A stretch of DNA of 64,000 nt from Medicago truncatula (GCF_003473485.1 NC_053045.1:51564494-51628493), one strand, 5' to 3'; counted from the stretch's first letter, positions 35,195 to 46,881 are shown. Program-made: numbers and translations. Notes: generated by a model not told the origin, from the letters alone.

Positions 35195-36397
35195 GGTTTA
35201 AATGCTCTTTTGGTCTCTTAAGTATTTATTTGGTATCGTTTTGGTTCCTTAACTAAAAAAAAAATTGTTTGAGTACTTTATTTTTATCTATGTTACCTGT
35301 TTTGGTCTCTTCTATTAGGTTCCTGTTAGATTTAATAAAAAACATTAACTGTTGTACACGTGTCGTTATAACATTGGCTCTGCACTTCATTTTCATCAAA
35401 AACCTTCATCATTCATCAACCAAATCCAGAAGAAGGAAAGAAAAAAACAGAAAAGCTAAAATCAAACCTTGAAATTGAAATTCATCATAAAATCAATCCT
35501 AATTTCAAAATCAAACCCTCCAAATTTCTAACCCTTTTCCCCAATTTCAATTTCAATTTCCCCCAAATTTATTAAACCCTAATTCCATACCTATGTCACC
35601 ATGGGTATCTGCCTTTTTTCTTTCTTCCATATCCTTCATATTATCTACTTTGTCCCATAGAAAATGATTTGAAAAGATCCATGGCATAATGAACTTTGAA
35701 AAAGAAAAGGGATTAAAAAATTGAAGAGCGATAGTGAAGAAGGGATTTGTGTAAAGATGAATGCATAGAAAATGTCTTGATTGAATTGTAGTTAGCGAAG
35801 AAAGAAACCAGATTGGAAGGGATTGGGGGTAGGTTATGTATATGTCTCTTTTTGCAACTCTGTTTCTCAAACTACCAATTCAACAAACAAAGAAGGAGGC
35901 TTAGAGTTTGAGATTCAACACATAAGAGGAAAGATTGAAGGATTTGCTGATTTGATAATGGTTTTCTAAGTTGTTTCGATTATTGGATTATTGTGATTTC
36001 TTGAGTTCTTTTAACAAAGGATTATTCAAAAATAGGATTTGTAGAATGAATGTCCATAATAATTTATTGGTTTCTTGATTTTTTTTTTGTTTTTACTAGG
36101 TTTGATATTGAAGTTGATGAATTTTTCTGAATTTATTTGATGCAGATAATGATGAATTTTTTTTTCTTCTTCTGGGTTGGTGTGTTGTTGATGATGAAGA
36201 TCATGAAGAAGAGGATGGAAGGAGAATGAAGAAGATGAATAATATAAACCCCAACATTTTTTTTGAATTTATTTAACATAAGGGGCCAAAACAGGTAACG
36301 GAGATAAAGATAAAATACTCAAACAATCTTTTTTTTAGTTAAAGGACCAAAGCGATACCAAATAAATACTAAAAGGACCAAAAACGCATTTAAGCCA
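35195..36397. mobile_element. MULE-type element with long terminal inverted repeats
   Basis: The left end GGTTTAAATGCTCTTTTGGT is inverted at the right end (GGCTTAAATGCGTTTTTGGT). Similarity continues for about 130 bp through 'ggtatcg', 'attgtttgagta' and 'gttacctgttttgg'. The 9-bp flanks are AATTGTTTA (35186-35194) and AATTATTTA (36398-36406), differing at one base. The interior has no transposase. Confidence 0.8.
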
Positions 36398-36535
36398 ATT
36401 ATTTAATATAGAGCCGATCTAAGTCAACTAAACCATGTAATTTATTTTATATGCATGTGAAATTATGTTGGTTTATATTAGTATTTTGAGTTGACATACC
36501 ACTAAAAATCTTCTAAGTAAGCACATACAAATGAT

Positions 36536-37147
36536 TAGGAGTGTTCGCGGTGCGGTTTGGTTCGATTTTGAGTATAAAAGTCATCCAAACCGTGAGATAA
36601 AAAAATATGCGGTTTGGTTTGGTTTGGTTGATTTTTAAAAAGTCATCCAAATCAAACCAATGCGGCTTGGATTGGTTCGGTTTGTGCAGTTTATCGTGAG
36701 ATAAAAAAAAATTACATTAACTCTAATATTGCATATTTGTTACGAAATAAACATAGGACATTTTATTTTGTTGTTTATATGATAAAATATTAGGTAAAAT
36801 TAAGAAGAAACATAAGCATGAAACAAATTATTGGGAAGTAAAGGAAACAAATTCATCACTGCAAATGAATTGAAAGAGATGGAAAGGAATTAGAATCGAA
36901 CTTAATGGTGCAACAATGAAAAAATTCTTGAGCTATGTAGTTGGGCTATTACATTTTTAAGTAATATTCATTATTCTTGCGGTTTGGTTTGGTTTGGTTC
37001 GGTTGCTGAGATGTCAACCGCAAGTCCGCAAACCAAACCAAATTGCATGGTTCAGTGCAAAAGTCATCCGAACTAAGTGTGGTTTCCGTTTGGATTAGTT
37101 CGGTTTGTGATTTTTTTATTGGGTTGGTTCGATTTTGAACACCCCTA
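36536..37147. mobile_element. hAT-type MITE, right flank displaced by a MULE insertion
   Basis: The ends are TAGGAGTGTTC and the inverted GAACACCCCTA. The interior is rich in 'gcggtttggttcgg' repeats. The 8-bp duplication CAAATGAT is present at 36528-36535 and, exactly, at 39252-39259, beyond the MULE (37154-39248) that inserted across its right boundary. Confidence 0.82.
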
Positions 37148-37422
37148 CAAATGGAATTTTTTTTTTCTGACCCTCTTGTTATAAAAAAATACATGTCTGA
37201 CCCCCTATGAATATTATTCACCAAAATGACCCACTTTTTTTTTGTCATTTTCCCCATTCCCGCCCTTTGAAACGGCGGGAATGAGCCGCCGCTCTCACAC
37301 ATGTCAAATCATGACTGGCCGACTGTTTTTTTCTTTTCGTTTTTTGTTTTTTTTTGGGCAAATGATAATGATAAATAAAAACATATTAATTTATTTGAAT
37401 ACATAATACATAATGTTATTAA

Positions 37423-38070
37423 CTACCGGTTATTTATACTCGGACAATTTCTCCTAATATGACCGGTATGCCGACACAACCCACACTGTCTCGGTATCGA
37501 AGTCCTCTCTACCACCTCCTCGTCCATTTCAGTCCTTATGCGGGTACTATTGGGTCGACCTTTCTTTAGTCTTCGCATGTTTGGATTATGGCAAAGCACG
37601 AGACCGTCATATGGGAGCCAATAACTCTTGTCCTGGACTACTTTGAAGGCTGTGTTGTAGATGGAGTAAACACTCTCGTTTTTGAACACAACTGGAATAA
37701 GGGTTGTGTAGTCATGGCGAAATGAAGAACACACGGCTATGACATGGGAACAAGGCAAATCTAAAACTTGAAATTTCCCACAATCACACCACCCCGCTCG
37801 TAGGTCCACCTTGAAAGTTCCAATTGACCTTCCCTCCCTGTAGTTGACGGTCTCACAGACTGAGAAGGTATATCTTTCTCGGTCAAACTGTTCGACATGA
37901 TGGATGTTGGACTTAACAATGTCATCCTTAATCGCATTTTGACAATATTCACTGAACAAACCTCTGAAACCTACCCTTGCAAACACTTTTTGAGCCCTAT
38001 CAGCAAAGAGACATGCCAGCCTATAGTAGGTTGATTGAACTATAGGTGTAACAGGTAGGTTGCCAGCCAA
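37423..38070 (-). pseudogene. MuDR-family transposase, C-terminal fragment (SWIM + CCHC)
   Basis: 215 codons from 38070 to a stop at 37423. The translation starts inside the transposase (NLPVTPIVQSTYYRLACLF) and contains a SWIM zinc finger, C95-x-C97 to C107-x-H109, in WCDCGKF...LPCSHVIAVC. It ends with a CCHC knuckle (C196, C199, H204, C209). Both motifs are standard at the C-terminus of plant MULE transposases. The DDE catalytic core upstream is absent, so this cannot be an active transposase. The reading frame is still open, suggesting a fairly recent deletion. The ATG is fortuitous; the true start lay in the deleted centre. Confidence 0.88.
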
Positions 38071-38870
38071 GAGGTTTATTCAAATCGTCAATATTTTGCA
38101 TGGTATTGGAAATTTTTCAGAGATCATTTGTGGCTTTCTAGAGAAGTATTATTGTCAAACCCAAGGCAAGCATGTGCAAGAATTTTACCAGGATTGTCGC
38201 GCGACTATCCTGCAGTGCCAGAAATTTATACGGTGCCAGATGAAAATATGTGGTCAAATACACCTCCACCCTATAACCAATTCATGACACCTCCACCCAC
38301 TAACTTTGACCAAAGCTTTAACCCATCCACCAACTACAACTACAACCAACCTTACCAATCACCGCCACAACCCCAAAACAAATCTTACATAACACCCCAA
38401 TCCCATATCCAAGCTATTCTCAACAAAGTCATCATGGAGAAAGCTCCTGAACATCAAACTATTCATTTGATGACTTCAATCCAACTCAGTATACCACACA
38501 AACCAGTTACCTAGACCAATCACAATACTCCTCGTTCAACCTACCAACCTCTCCACACATTGTAAACTATCCCCAAACAAGCTACGCACCTCAATGACCA
38601 AATTCACAAACTAATACCATAGAAAGTATGGCAGCAGGGTTTAATGACGATGACTTCGTTAATGAAATCTGAACCAACTCAGCTTCACAAGTGCAAAATG
38701 AAGTCACTATGAAAACTAATGATGATGTTGAAATTCCTGACGAGGATGTGGAGCAAGAAGAGCACGAGAAAGAGCAAAACCAACGATCCGTACGAAATAA
38801 AAAAGATAAATTATGTGCTACGGGAGGTCATAGTTTACATTGGCGTAAATGGTTTCCGCGGAGAAAGTAG
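38071..38870 (+). pseudogene. Plant mobile domain-type protein, C-terminal remnant
   Basis: The plus strand reads YFAWYWKFFRDHLWLS, LSRDYPAVPEIYTVPDENMW and then a proline/asparagine/tyrosine-rich tail (PPPTNFDQSFNPSTNYNYN). It ends with an acidic segment and TGGHSLHWRKWFPRRK before a stop at 38870. The W-Y-x(n) block followed by a P/Q-rich tail resembles the C-terminus of aminotransferase-like plant mobile domain proteins, which legume MULEs often carry. A frameshift near 38440-38470 and two in-frame stops (near 38596 and 38670) break it. The family call rests on a short block and is less certain than the MuDR call. Confidence 0.6.
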
Positions 38871-39257
38871 TTTTTTTTTTTTGAACAAGAAGTAGTTTTT
38901 GTTTTTATTTCTTATGAATAAAATAATTAGTGTTTTTAAATTAAATATACACATCATTATCATTACTATGTTTTTATTTATTATTTATTTATGTTTTTAA
39001 TGTATATATGTTGCCCAAAAAAATAAAAAACACTAAAAAAAAATCAGTCCTGCCATTAAAAAAATTATAAAAAAAAAAGTCGACCAGTCAGAATTTGACA
39101 TGTGTCAGAGCGGCGGCTCATTCCCGCCGTTTTAAATGGTGGGAATGGAAAAAGGACAAAAAAAAAGGGTGATTTTGGTGAATAATATTCCTATGAGATC
39201 AGACATAGAATTTTTTTTGACAAAAGGGTCAGAAAAAAAAAAAAAATCCTACAAATG

Positions 39258-41740
39258 ATAGCCAACAAACATAAAAGAAAATGCTAACATTGAAAGTGCT
39301 TGTTAAAAAACAAAGTATAGTAAAGCTATCCTCAAATTTGTCTAAACTTCTTGAAAAAAGTGTAAGAAGTATAATTTTTTATATAAAATGTATTTTTTTT
39401 TTGTCTTAACAAATTTTCCAATAACACTAGTTTTAGGAGGATGAAGTTAAAAGAATGTGGAGAGGCAAAGAGAAAAGGAAAGGAGAGGAAGGTTAGAAGT
39501 GGACATGATATATATATATTCTCATTGTCATATATGATATATGTCAACCATGTACTAAATTAAAGTGTGCTTTTCTAGTTTAATGTTTAATTCCCATGTG
39601 TTCTAAACATGTGGCATGAGCACAAGCATTTCTTTTCTATTATTCGAAAAAAGGACACATAAGAGTGGAATGAGATCATGAACTTGAATGGTGTGACTCA
39701 TTTTGTGACTAATTTACCTACCAATATTTTCAGAAATTCAAAAGTATCATAGAAATATTCCTATAATCCCAACTATCTTCTTTTTAATATGATGAGTTTT
39801 TTCCTTTTTTGTTTTAGTGGAATGTGCATCTAAGATAGACTTTAGATCACGAGATTCTGTAGCCACTTAAGAACATGGGAAGACATTGAAAAGAAAATGC
39901 AAATTATATCGTGTTTCGTTGAGATTGAACACTTTGTATTAGTGATCCGTTTTTTATTCCAACTTTAGGAGACATTGGAAAAGAAAATAAGAAAGTTTAT
40001 CTCAAGTAATTTGAAATTTCCAAGAGTTTAGAATTATATACAATTGAATTGACGAGTGAATAAACTCCACCAAAAGATAAATTCTTTGAGTAAATCTAAA
40101 TTTGTTTTTTTTGAGTTTGAACAATTTTTAGATTAAAATATGTATCTAACACTGTTCGTTCTTTATCTCTTATCATCATCTACTTTTCATATCCATCATT
40201 ATTCTATCTTAGAAGAATCGTATGAAAAAATATAAGTTTGACTTCTAAGTATGAACAATTTTTATGTTGAAACACACATGCACATCTAACATCCTTCGAT
40301 CTCTATTTCTTCGAATTCTACTCTTCACCCAGTACTTTTTGCTCGCACCCTACAGCGTTGTCCAAAATACCTCTAACGTCGCGCAACTTAACTCACCTTA
40401 AAATTAATACTTACATGAGTTAACTCACGCAGGAATTTACAATAGAATTTCTGCAAAATATTTTTCCAAAATTCCAGTTTCTTATCGTTATCCTTTTATT
40501 CCAATTTAGTTGCTTCCCCTTTATTCATGTATGTCCTGATTATTGCGCTTTTCACTTCAATCCAAATTATGAATTGTTATTATCACCACTGGTGTCAGTA
40601 ATATATTGTGCAAGGCTTGACTTTTTGAATTGAATTTCCATTGATAGAAATTAATTATGTGTCGTTCCAACCCCTTGTTATTGCTGTGCATATAAATATA
40701 AAAACTAGCATGACTTAACTCATGCATATGTAAAAACTAAGTTACGCAGTGCTTTACACTTGCGTGATTTAATGCACACATCGTTAATTAACTAACGCAA
40801 AATCACTTGCGTTAGTTAACTAATGCAGAGACATTTTTAACAATATTGCAGGACGTGAGTGTTTTGTGCTGGGGTGAGCAGATTCTTGAAGAAAAATTTC
40901 CCAAAACTTTTCATAATGACACATGTTTTTTATAAAGAAAGAAGATATTCTGTCCTATCCGACATAAGCACTTCAAAAGACGTTGAATCTTTGATGTCAT
41001 CATTTTCTTTATGTATTGACCTAAACTTTAAATAATTTACTACATAGTTTTGACTCCGGTTTTTCATTAAGAAAAAGTATGATACTGAGCCCTTATTAAG
41101 AACGAAAACTACATTGAATATCCACTGTGATTTTAAGTGGTTGCTTTATTATATTTAATCTAAAATGTCGATTCAAGGGGACATTGTATCAGTGCAGTAA
41201 ATAGACACGTGGTAGTCACTTTTTGCAAAGTGTAAAATAGTGACAAGAATTCTAGTAGTTTTTTGTGGTTAAAGTGGCATAGATAGCCCACATATTTCTG
41301 GAACACTAAATTTTTAAATGTACCTTATCCTATATGCTTAAATCTATCAAAAAAATACACTACAAAATGTATCCAGATAAAAATACACCACTGGAAACAT
41401 GTTCCGGTAAAATGAGAAGGAAGGATTGAGAAATTATCCTAAAACATGACAGGTCATTGTTCGTTCTTTTGCAACTTCCAAAATTCAATGAATGCCATTT
41501 GGAGAAGAAAAATACTTTTTCATTCATGAAATTGCTCATTTATGATTTAGTGGTAGTTAACTGCCGTTGAAAAATACTGAACGTACAGTTAAATACCGAT
41601 AATGTAATATATGAGCAGTTTCACAAGTGTGAAGTGTAATTTTGTTCTCCAAATGTCAACCCTCACCCAATATGTAAAGATATACAACACAAATGTCCAT
41701 TTAAACATTGTGGGCCTAATAGTCGGCCCAGCGGTTTCGT
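39258..41740. other. Intergenic, no gene; one diffuse foldback
   Basis: A+T-rich, no supported coding sequence. See the foldback at 40315-40890. Confidence 0.45.
40315..40890. repeat. Foldback with GAGTTAACTCACGC-type cores
   Basis: The left end ('gaattctactcttcacccagt') and the inverted right end ('gaatctgctcaccccagcac') are imperfect inverted repeats. The interior repeats ACGC/GCGTTAGTTAACTAA-type palindromes, including 'catgagttaactcacgcag' at about 40420-40440. The target duplication is not resolved. It appears related to the small MULE MITEs at 41750 and 61550. Confidence 0.45.
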
Positions 41741-41749
41741 TTTCATGTA

Positions 41750-42041
41750 GATAATTGCTCTTCTCCCATCTATTTTTGCTCATTTCCGTCCTACATGAGT
41801 TAACTCACGCTGGAAAATACACCTATTTAAGTTAACTCACTCTCGACTACTCCCTCCGTTTCAAAATATAAGAAAATTTTACTTTTTAGATTCATTCAAT
41901 TAATGATGTATGTGGTTCATATTATGAACTACATACATCATTAATTGAATCAACCTAAAAAGTAAAATTTGCTTATATTTTAAAACGGATGGAGTATTTT
42001 GATAGGAATTAGCAAAAATAGATGAGAGGAGAGCAATTATC
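41750..42041. mobile_element. Small MULE-type MITE hosting a Stowaway
   Basis: The ends GATAATTGCTCTTCTCCCAT and (inverted) GATAATTGCTCTCCTCTCAT form inverted repeats of about 35 bp. The flanks TTTCATGTA (41741-41749) and TTCCATGTA (42042-42050) are a 9-bp duplication with one change. The Stowaway at 41850-41994 sits inside. Without it the element is about 145 bp, similar to its relative at 61550-61673. Confidence 0.78.
41850..41994. mobile_element. Stowaway-type MITE (145 bp)
   Basis: It begins CTCCCTCCGTTTCAAAATAT, ends with the inverted copy ATTTTAAAACGGATGGAG, and is flanked by TA on both sides (41848-41849, 41995-41996). The whole element folds into one near-perfect hairpin, the arms meeting at 'tggttcatattatgaacta'. 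Confidence 0.9.
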
Positions 42042-42050
42042 TTCCATGTA

Positions 42051-42662
42051 TCGAATTCGGCAACACTTGGTGATTTTAGTACCAATTTCCACTTTGATAA
42101 AACAAACTATGATTCAAATTCAAATGTTTAACAATAAAAATAGCACTTATGTACATAACCCTGGCCAACAATAAAAACAAATTAACTCATTTACGGTGTC
42201 AGTATAAAACAAAATTACGATAGCTCAATGCCACTGATTTGTATCAGGTATATTCCTCTGAAGATTAAAAGTTAATTGTGAGATCTTGTGTTCTCACATT
42301 AATCTAGTGTGATAATCCAAGACTAGAAAAAAGCTCCAACCACAATTGTTCTTAGTAATAAATTTATCTAAAAACTCCCTAGCAACAACATAATCTCACA
42401 ACACATGGATAATAGTCTCAAAGTTGACCATAGTTTCAAATTTAAATACATGTCATTACGTTGAACCAAAGTTTCAAATTTCTGCCATCTTGCAGAAGCA
42501 CTCACATCAACAAATAAACCAATCTCTATTTACCAACTTACTCTTATTTGTTTAGGCAAGCATTTAACATATACCAGTATAGTCACAAATCTTTATTTGA
42601 TCAATCCTTTCATAAAATATTGTTTGGCCTATAGTGCATGGGTAAATGTACCAAATCATGGT
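42051..42662. other. Raffinose synthase 3' flank
   Basis: Noncoding A+T-rich spacer containing the raffinose synthase 3' UTR. No further feature was seen. Confidence 0.4.
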
Positions 42663-45600
42663 TCAGAATAAATACTCAACCACTGACAACCTTGAAGAAC
42701 AAGGCCAAGGGACATGGAGCATTACCATGCTATCATCATAATCAAATTTCACAGCTTCTCCGTCAATCATACAACTTACCGGCTTCTCGGATACAAACAC
42801 CCTCATTTCTCCATGACCCCTCACCCCAATTTGCACCGAATCTTTCTCTTCATCAAACTCCAATGACATAATTGAACCTCCGGAGTTGAGCATGTTAACT
42901 AATCCAATTGGAGCAAATTGAATTGAATTTTTTGGTATGACCATCACAGGAGAAACTGTCATGAGCTCAAAACTAAAAGGTTCAAGTGAAACTTCTATAG
43001 TCTCGGTGCATTTAAGCAGCTTCAATTTTTCATCTTTAAACATGTAGACAGCAAATACATCAACACCTTTGATGCAAATTGGGTTGTTCCCTTTGCTCCA
43101 TTCAATGTCTTTAGGACTTGCAAAGCAAGTCACAGAATGCGAAAACTCAGAAGCACTTTTGTTTCTTCTAGTCACAGGGCACCACCCTCCTCCTTGGCAA
43201 TTGAATAGACCCAAAACTCCACTATACTGTTGTAAGCAGCAAAAACACAAACAAAAATCAGAGTCATGGTTTACTTGCTACCGAAGTAACAATATGAAAA
43301 TTGAAAAGACACCTAATCTGAGGAGTGTACGTGTTTCATAGATTAAGAGGAGTAAATCAACACTTAGTCCTCGAAATTCTAAGGATCAAGACATATAGTT
43401 CTTCAAATTTACGAAATACTCCATCGAATCAGTTTAGTCTCTTAAATTAGAAAATATTGATCAATTTAGTCTCTCCATCAAAATATTACTATAGTAATCA
43501 TCCATCGAATCAATAAAGATATGCATATTGACTCAAATAGTCTTTCACTACTGCATCTAGACAAACATAGAATGTTCAAAATTGTTATTTCGTAAATTTG
43601 AAGGATTGAATTAACGGAATAGGTAGTTTTGTGACTTACTTTGTTGAGGTTCCAAATTTTGAGCATTGTTTTGCCATCATGTAAAGGGTCTACAAATAAA
43701 GAGTCTCTCGTTGGAAGTGCATAATGTTGACACCGCAAAATCGATCCATCCGGCAAAACCAGCTTCTTGAGTAACTTGAAGTTGTGGTTTCCAACAGAGT
43801 CGCTTACATAAATTGGTCCGCCAGAGATTGCTCGAGAAGCAGCATGAAATTCAGAACAAGCATGATGAGATTGGAACATGTCCCAATCTGGTTGTATAAA
43901 ATTTCCCATCCATAAGCTGTTATAGGCACAATGCACCATGTGACATCCTTGCAACCAATATGTACCATTTGGATCCCCAGCTGGGTCCGTGCACCAAAAA
44001 TCATCACCTGCATAAATTAATGCATCACAACCCACAACTATTGATAAACCAATGTGACAATAACATGTTTAATCATTTATAAAATCGTATGGTAAAAATC
44101 ATTTTATGATAAATGCAATTCTTAAATAGATAGTCGTTAATTAAGATATATTAAGTACTAACACAGTTACACAGACACGGAATTTAATGTTCAACACATT
44201 GACTTCGAGTGAAAAAGTTTAAAATACATACCAACTCGTCCAAGTGAAATGGTTTCTGTACCAAGGAACATGAAATCGTTGCATTGTTGCATACTGGAAA
44301 TGACACCATTGCCTTTGAAATGTTTCCTCACGGAATCAGTTAGTGCCTTGTAGTACGCTTTTGCAAGCTCAACTCGACCACCATATTCCTCAGACAGCAT
44401 CTCTAGAACCTGGCCATAAGCAACAAAATAGAGTATTAACTTCTGGAGTATTCATATGTACTTCTAATTTCTATTAAAAAATCAGGGACTCCAACTTGTA
44501 TATGTTAAATTTAGAAAGTTACTCTTTAGGCACCCTCTAATTGCTAAAAAATGCAACTACAGTTGGTTGAGTGAGGCAGTTGACTGATGTTGGCTACAAA
44601 ACGGTACCTAAGTGTCGTTTGACACTTTTTAGATCGGTCCAATTAATTTTTAAATCGGTTAATCAATTTAAAAAGTCCTCCTAACAGTAATTAACGCCGG
44701 GGTATTTTCCTCAATTCAAAATGCATGAGAGCAAATGGTGATGCTTAAAGAGAAGCTTTCTTAAATTTAAATGAAGCCCAAATAATAGCTAGTTTTGTAT
44801 AAACACAAGAGATCATATATACCAATTAAAGAGATACTTTCTAAATTTAATTGGTATATACTTGGTTCATATATAATTTTATTCTATCGTCAATTAATAA
44901 TCATTATCCTTAAATCAAGTGGCTAATCCTAATCCTTATATTAAATTTAAGAATGGAATTTGCTAGAACACATTCATTAATTTTTATGTGGAAGTATTTT
45001 AGCAAGCTACACCTTAAGGTGTATTTAACTGCTTTTTAGTTATAACTTGCTAAAACACATCTTCTAAAAAATAAGTGGGTGTATTCTAAAAAATAAGTGG
45101 GTGTATTCTAACAAATGTCTATAGGAGTTGCTAACATACATCCACTTATTTTTTCTAGAAGGTGTGTTTTAACAACATTCACCTTAAGGTGTATTTAACA
45201 ATTTTTTTAATTATATCTTTGCTAAAGCACTCCCACATAAAAACTAATGGGTGTATCCTAACAAACCCCTTTAAATATTTAGCATGTGTGCCGCTAAATT
45301 ATATTTTTGCATATGTTATGATTTACGAAAAGTATAGAAAATTAATGAAAAGCTTACGTGTGTGACATCAATCTTGACACCATCAATACCAACAGATTTC
45401 AAATGAGAATGAAGTCCATCATACAACCGGCATGCCTCTTCTGGCTTCACCAATCCAACTCCGATCTCCATTATCTTCACCACCGCCAAATCCGTCATAC
45501 ACCTCTCAGCCCCCGGTGACAACTTCGCCGGCATTATCACCGACTCTGGCATCCCTTCAACATTAGGCCTAATCCCACCCCAATACCCACAAAAAGCATG

Positions 45601-46584
45601 CCACACATAAACCTCCTTTAATAAACCCCTAAATTCCTCCTTTAAATCCCTCACAAACCCACCCATACCTAAAGATTCATCATATTCCTTAAATTTTTTA
45701 TTTTCTTCAAAACTTATTAACCTTCCCAACATTTGTTCGCCAGGTATAGAACAATTCAAACTTAAACAATCACCACCGTTCAAAAAATCTTCATCATCAC
45801 GACAAAAATTTTGCCAACCATCATCAATGATTACAAAACTTGGAGGACACCCACCTTCTACTAAACCCTTAACACCTTCTTTCACTCCTTGAGGGTCCAC
45901 CTTAAGGTAAAATGCATCCCATGTACACCATCCAAATTTATCAACTATATCAGGTATTGTTTTTTCTTCTAGAAGTTTGAATGTTCCAAGGTGGTCTCTA
46001 ACAACCTTAATCGCTTCGTTCATTAATATATAAGGATCGAAGTTTGCATGAATGTATAAACATGTTTTGAAAGTTGATTCAACAACACGTGTGGATCCAC
46101 TTTCCATGCAAATGTCCACGTTGTTATTGTTTTCTCCTGGTTGAAGACAAGCTCTGAAAGAACCTTCGATGAGTGGTAAAAGAAGAACGTAGGGACGTTG
46201 TTTAACGGTGTCGTTTTCAAGTATAATCATTTGAGTTTCGTTTTCTATGTCATTGCCTTTGGTTCCTGTCCAGTGAGTACTCCACCATAGTTTAAATCTG
46301 AATATGCTGGTGAATCTGATTCCGTTGAGGTGGCCAATGGAAACTATGTGTCGGCTGCTTGGTTCGTCGGCGTTGAAGCCAACGAAGCAACCAGCAACGG
46401 TGGTGTTTGGAGAAGAAGAATTTTCGTGTTTATGAGGTGGTGGAGTAATGGTTATGTTTGATGGGACTTGAGTGAGGATTGGGTTGTTATTGGCGAGGAA
46501 TATTGAGTTTTCTAGTTTTATGGTGGGGAGGGAATTGGCATGGGAAAGATTTGTTTCTTTTATGGTGGTTAAGCTTGGAGCCAT
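42663..46584 (-). CDS. RFS: Raffinose synthase (galactinol-sucrose galactosyltransferase), GH36
   Basis: Four exons on the minus strand: 46584-45358, 44409-44232, 44007-43640 and 43226-42663. All have GT-AG borders and join in frame to 778 residues. The enzyme transfers galactose from galactinol to sucrose, making raffinose in the cytosol. Landmarks in order: CFVGFN, FTSIFRFKLWWSTHW, KFGWCTWDAFYLKV, FVIIDDGWQ, VYVWHAFCGYWGG and the GVKIDVTH block. In that block D406 is at the expected place of the GH36 nucleophile. Exon 2 gives LEMLSEEYGGRVELAKAYY, exon 3 DPNGTYWLQGCHMVHCAYN and exon 4 GVLGLFNCQGGGWCP, ending VVEYLF. The length fits raffinose synthase; stachyose synthase carries an extra insertion of roughly 80 residues not seen here. 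All conserved blocks appear intact. Upstream, the first ATG (MAPSLT) matches the pea protein's start. Confidence 0.95.
43399..43606. repeat. Foldback in raffinose synthase intron 3
   Basis: 'tcttcaaatttacgaaata' near 43399 is inverted near 43588-43606 ('tatttcgtaaatttgaagg'). Flanking 'tttagtctc' blocks resemble common legume MITE arms. No target duplication was assigned. Confidence 0.5.
44956..45269. repeat. Foldback in raffinose synthase intron 1
   Basis: The outer arms ('aatttgctagaacacattc' and, inverted from the right, 'gggtttgttaggatacaccc') pair over about 36 bp. A second, inner pair of ACACCTTAAGGTGTATTTAA blocks occurs at about 45009 and 45180. A 25-bp stretch ('ctaaaaaataagtgggtgta') is tandemly repeated near 45063-45110. 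It is probably a MITE of the same broad type as 995-1167. No clean target duplication was found. Confidence 0.55.
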
Positions 46585-46810
46585 GGTGATGATGAAGAGA
46601 AAGGTTTGAGAGTTTCATTAATGAATGGGAGTTACATATATGCAATTAAATACATCACTTTTTGCTATAAGAAAAAGTTCAAATGAAATTTTTTGTTAGA
46701 GGAAAAGTTCAAATGAATTAAAATTGCCGAATGATATGATATATTCAAACCGTTGGCTTTTCATAATGGTTTTCGAATTTATATTATTTTTATATATATA
46801 ATATGTTACT
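46585..46810. promoter_or_regulatory. Raffinose synthase upstream region
   Basis: Short leader/promoter side of the gene before a SINE insertion at 46811. I see no unambiguous regulatory motif. A SINE and a Tourist MITE lie within 750 bp of the start codon. Confidence 0.35.
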
Positions 46811-46881
46811 TTTTTTTTTTACGGACCTTACATATATTAATACATTGTCCTTATCAACTGAACTAAACTCATAAGGACTGC
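46811..46881 (-). mobile_element. tRNA-derived SINE, internally deleted (copy 4)
   Basis: The minus strand retains the head (ATGAGTTTAGTTCAGTTGA) and an A run but lacks box B and most of the body. AATATGTTACT flanks both sides (46800-46810 and 46882-46892). The deletion either accompanied or followed insertion. Confidence 0.75.

Larger units (their letters stand above)
37154..39248. mobile_element. MULE with about 170-bp inverted repeats and two gene remnants
   Basis: Terminal inverted repeats of about 170 bp begin G(A)ATTTTTTTTTTCTGACCC. They include a strongly conserved GGCGGGAATGAGCCGCCGCT near 37273 and its inverse near 39110. The 9-bp duplication CTACAAATG lies at 37145-37153 and 39249-39257. 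Inside are the C-terminal halves of two genes facing outward: a MuDR transposase on the minus strand and a plant-mobile-domain-type gene on the plus strand. The missing halves of both would lie in the middle, so a central deletion explains the present structure. Confidence 0.9.

Noticed and set aside
37154..39248. Reading the MuDR fragment as a domesticated host gene
   Set aside because: It lies within clear terminal inverted repeats and a 9-bp duplication and lacks the catalytic core.
42663..46584. Stachyose synthase as an alternative call
   Set aside because: The joined protein is 778 residues and lacks the extra insertion typical of stachyose synthases; block order and residues follow raffinose synthase.
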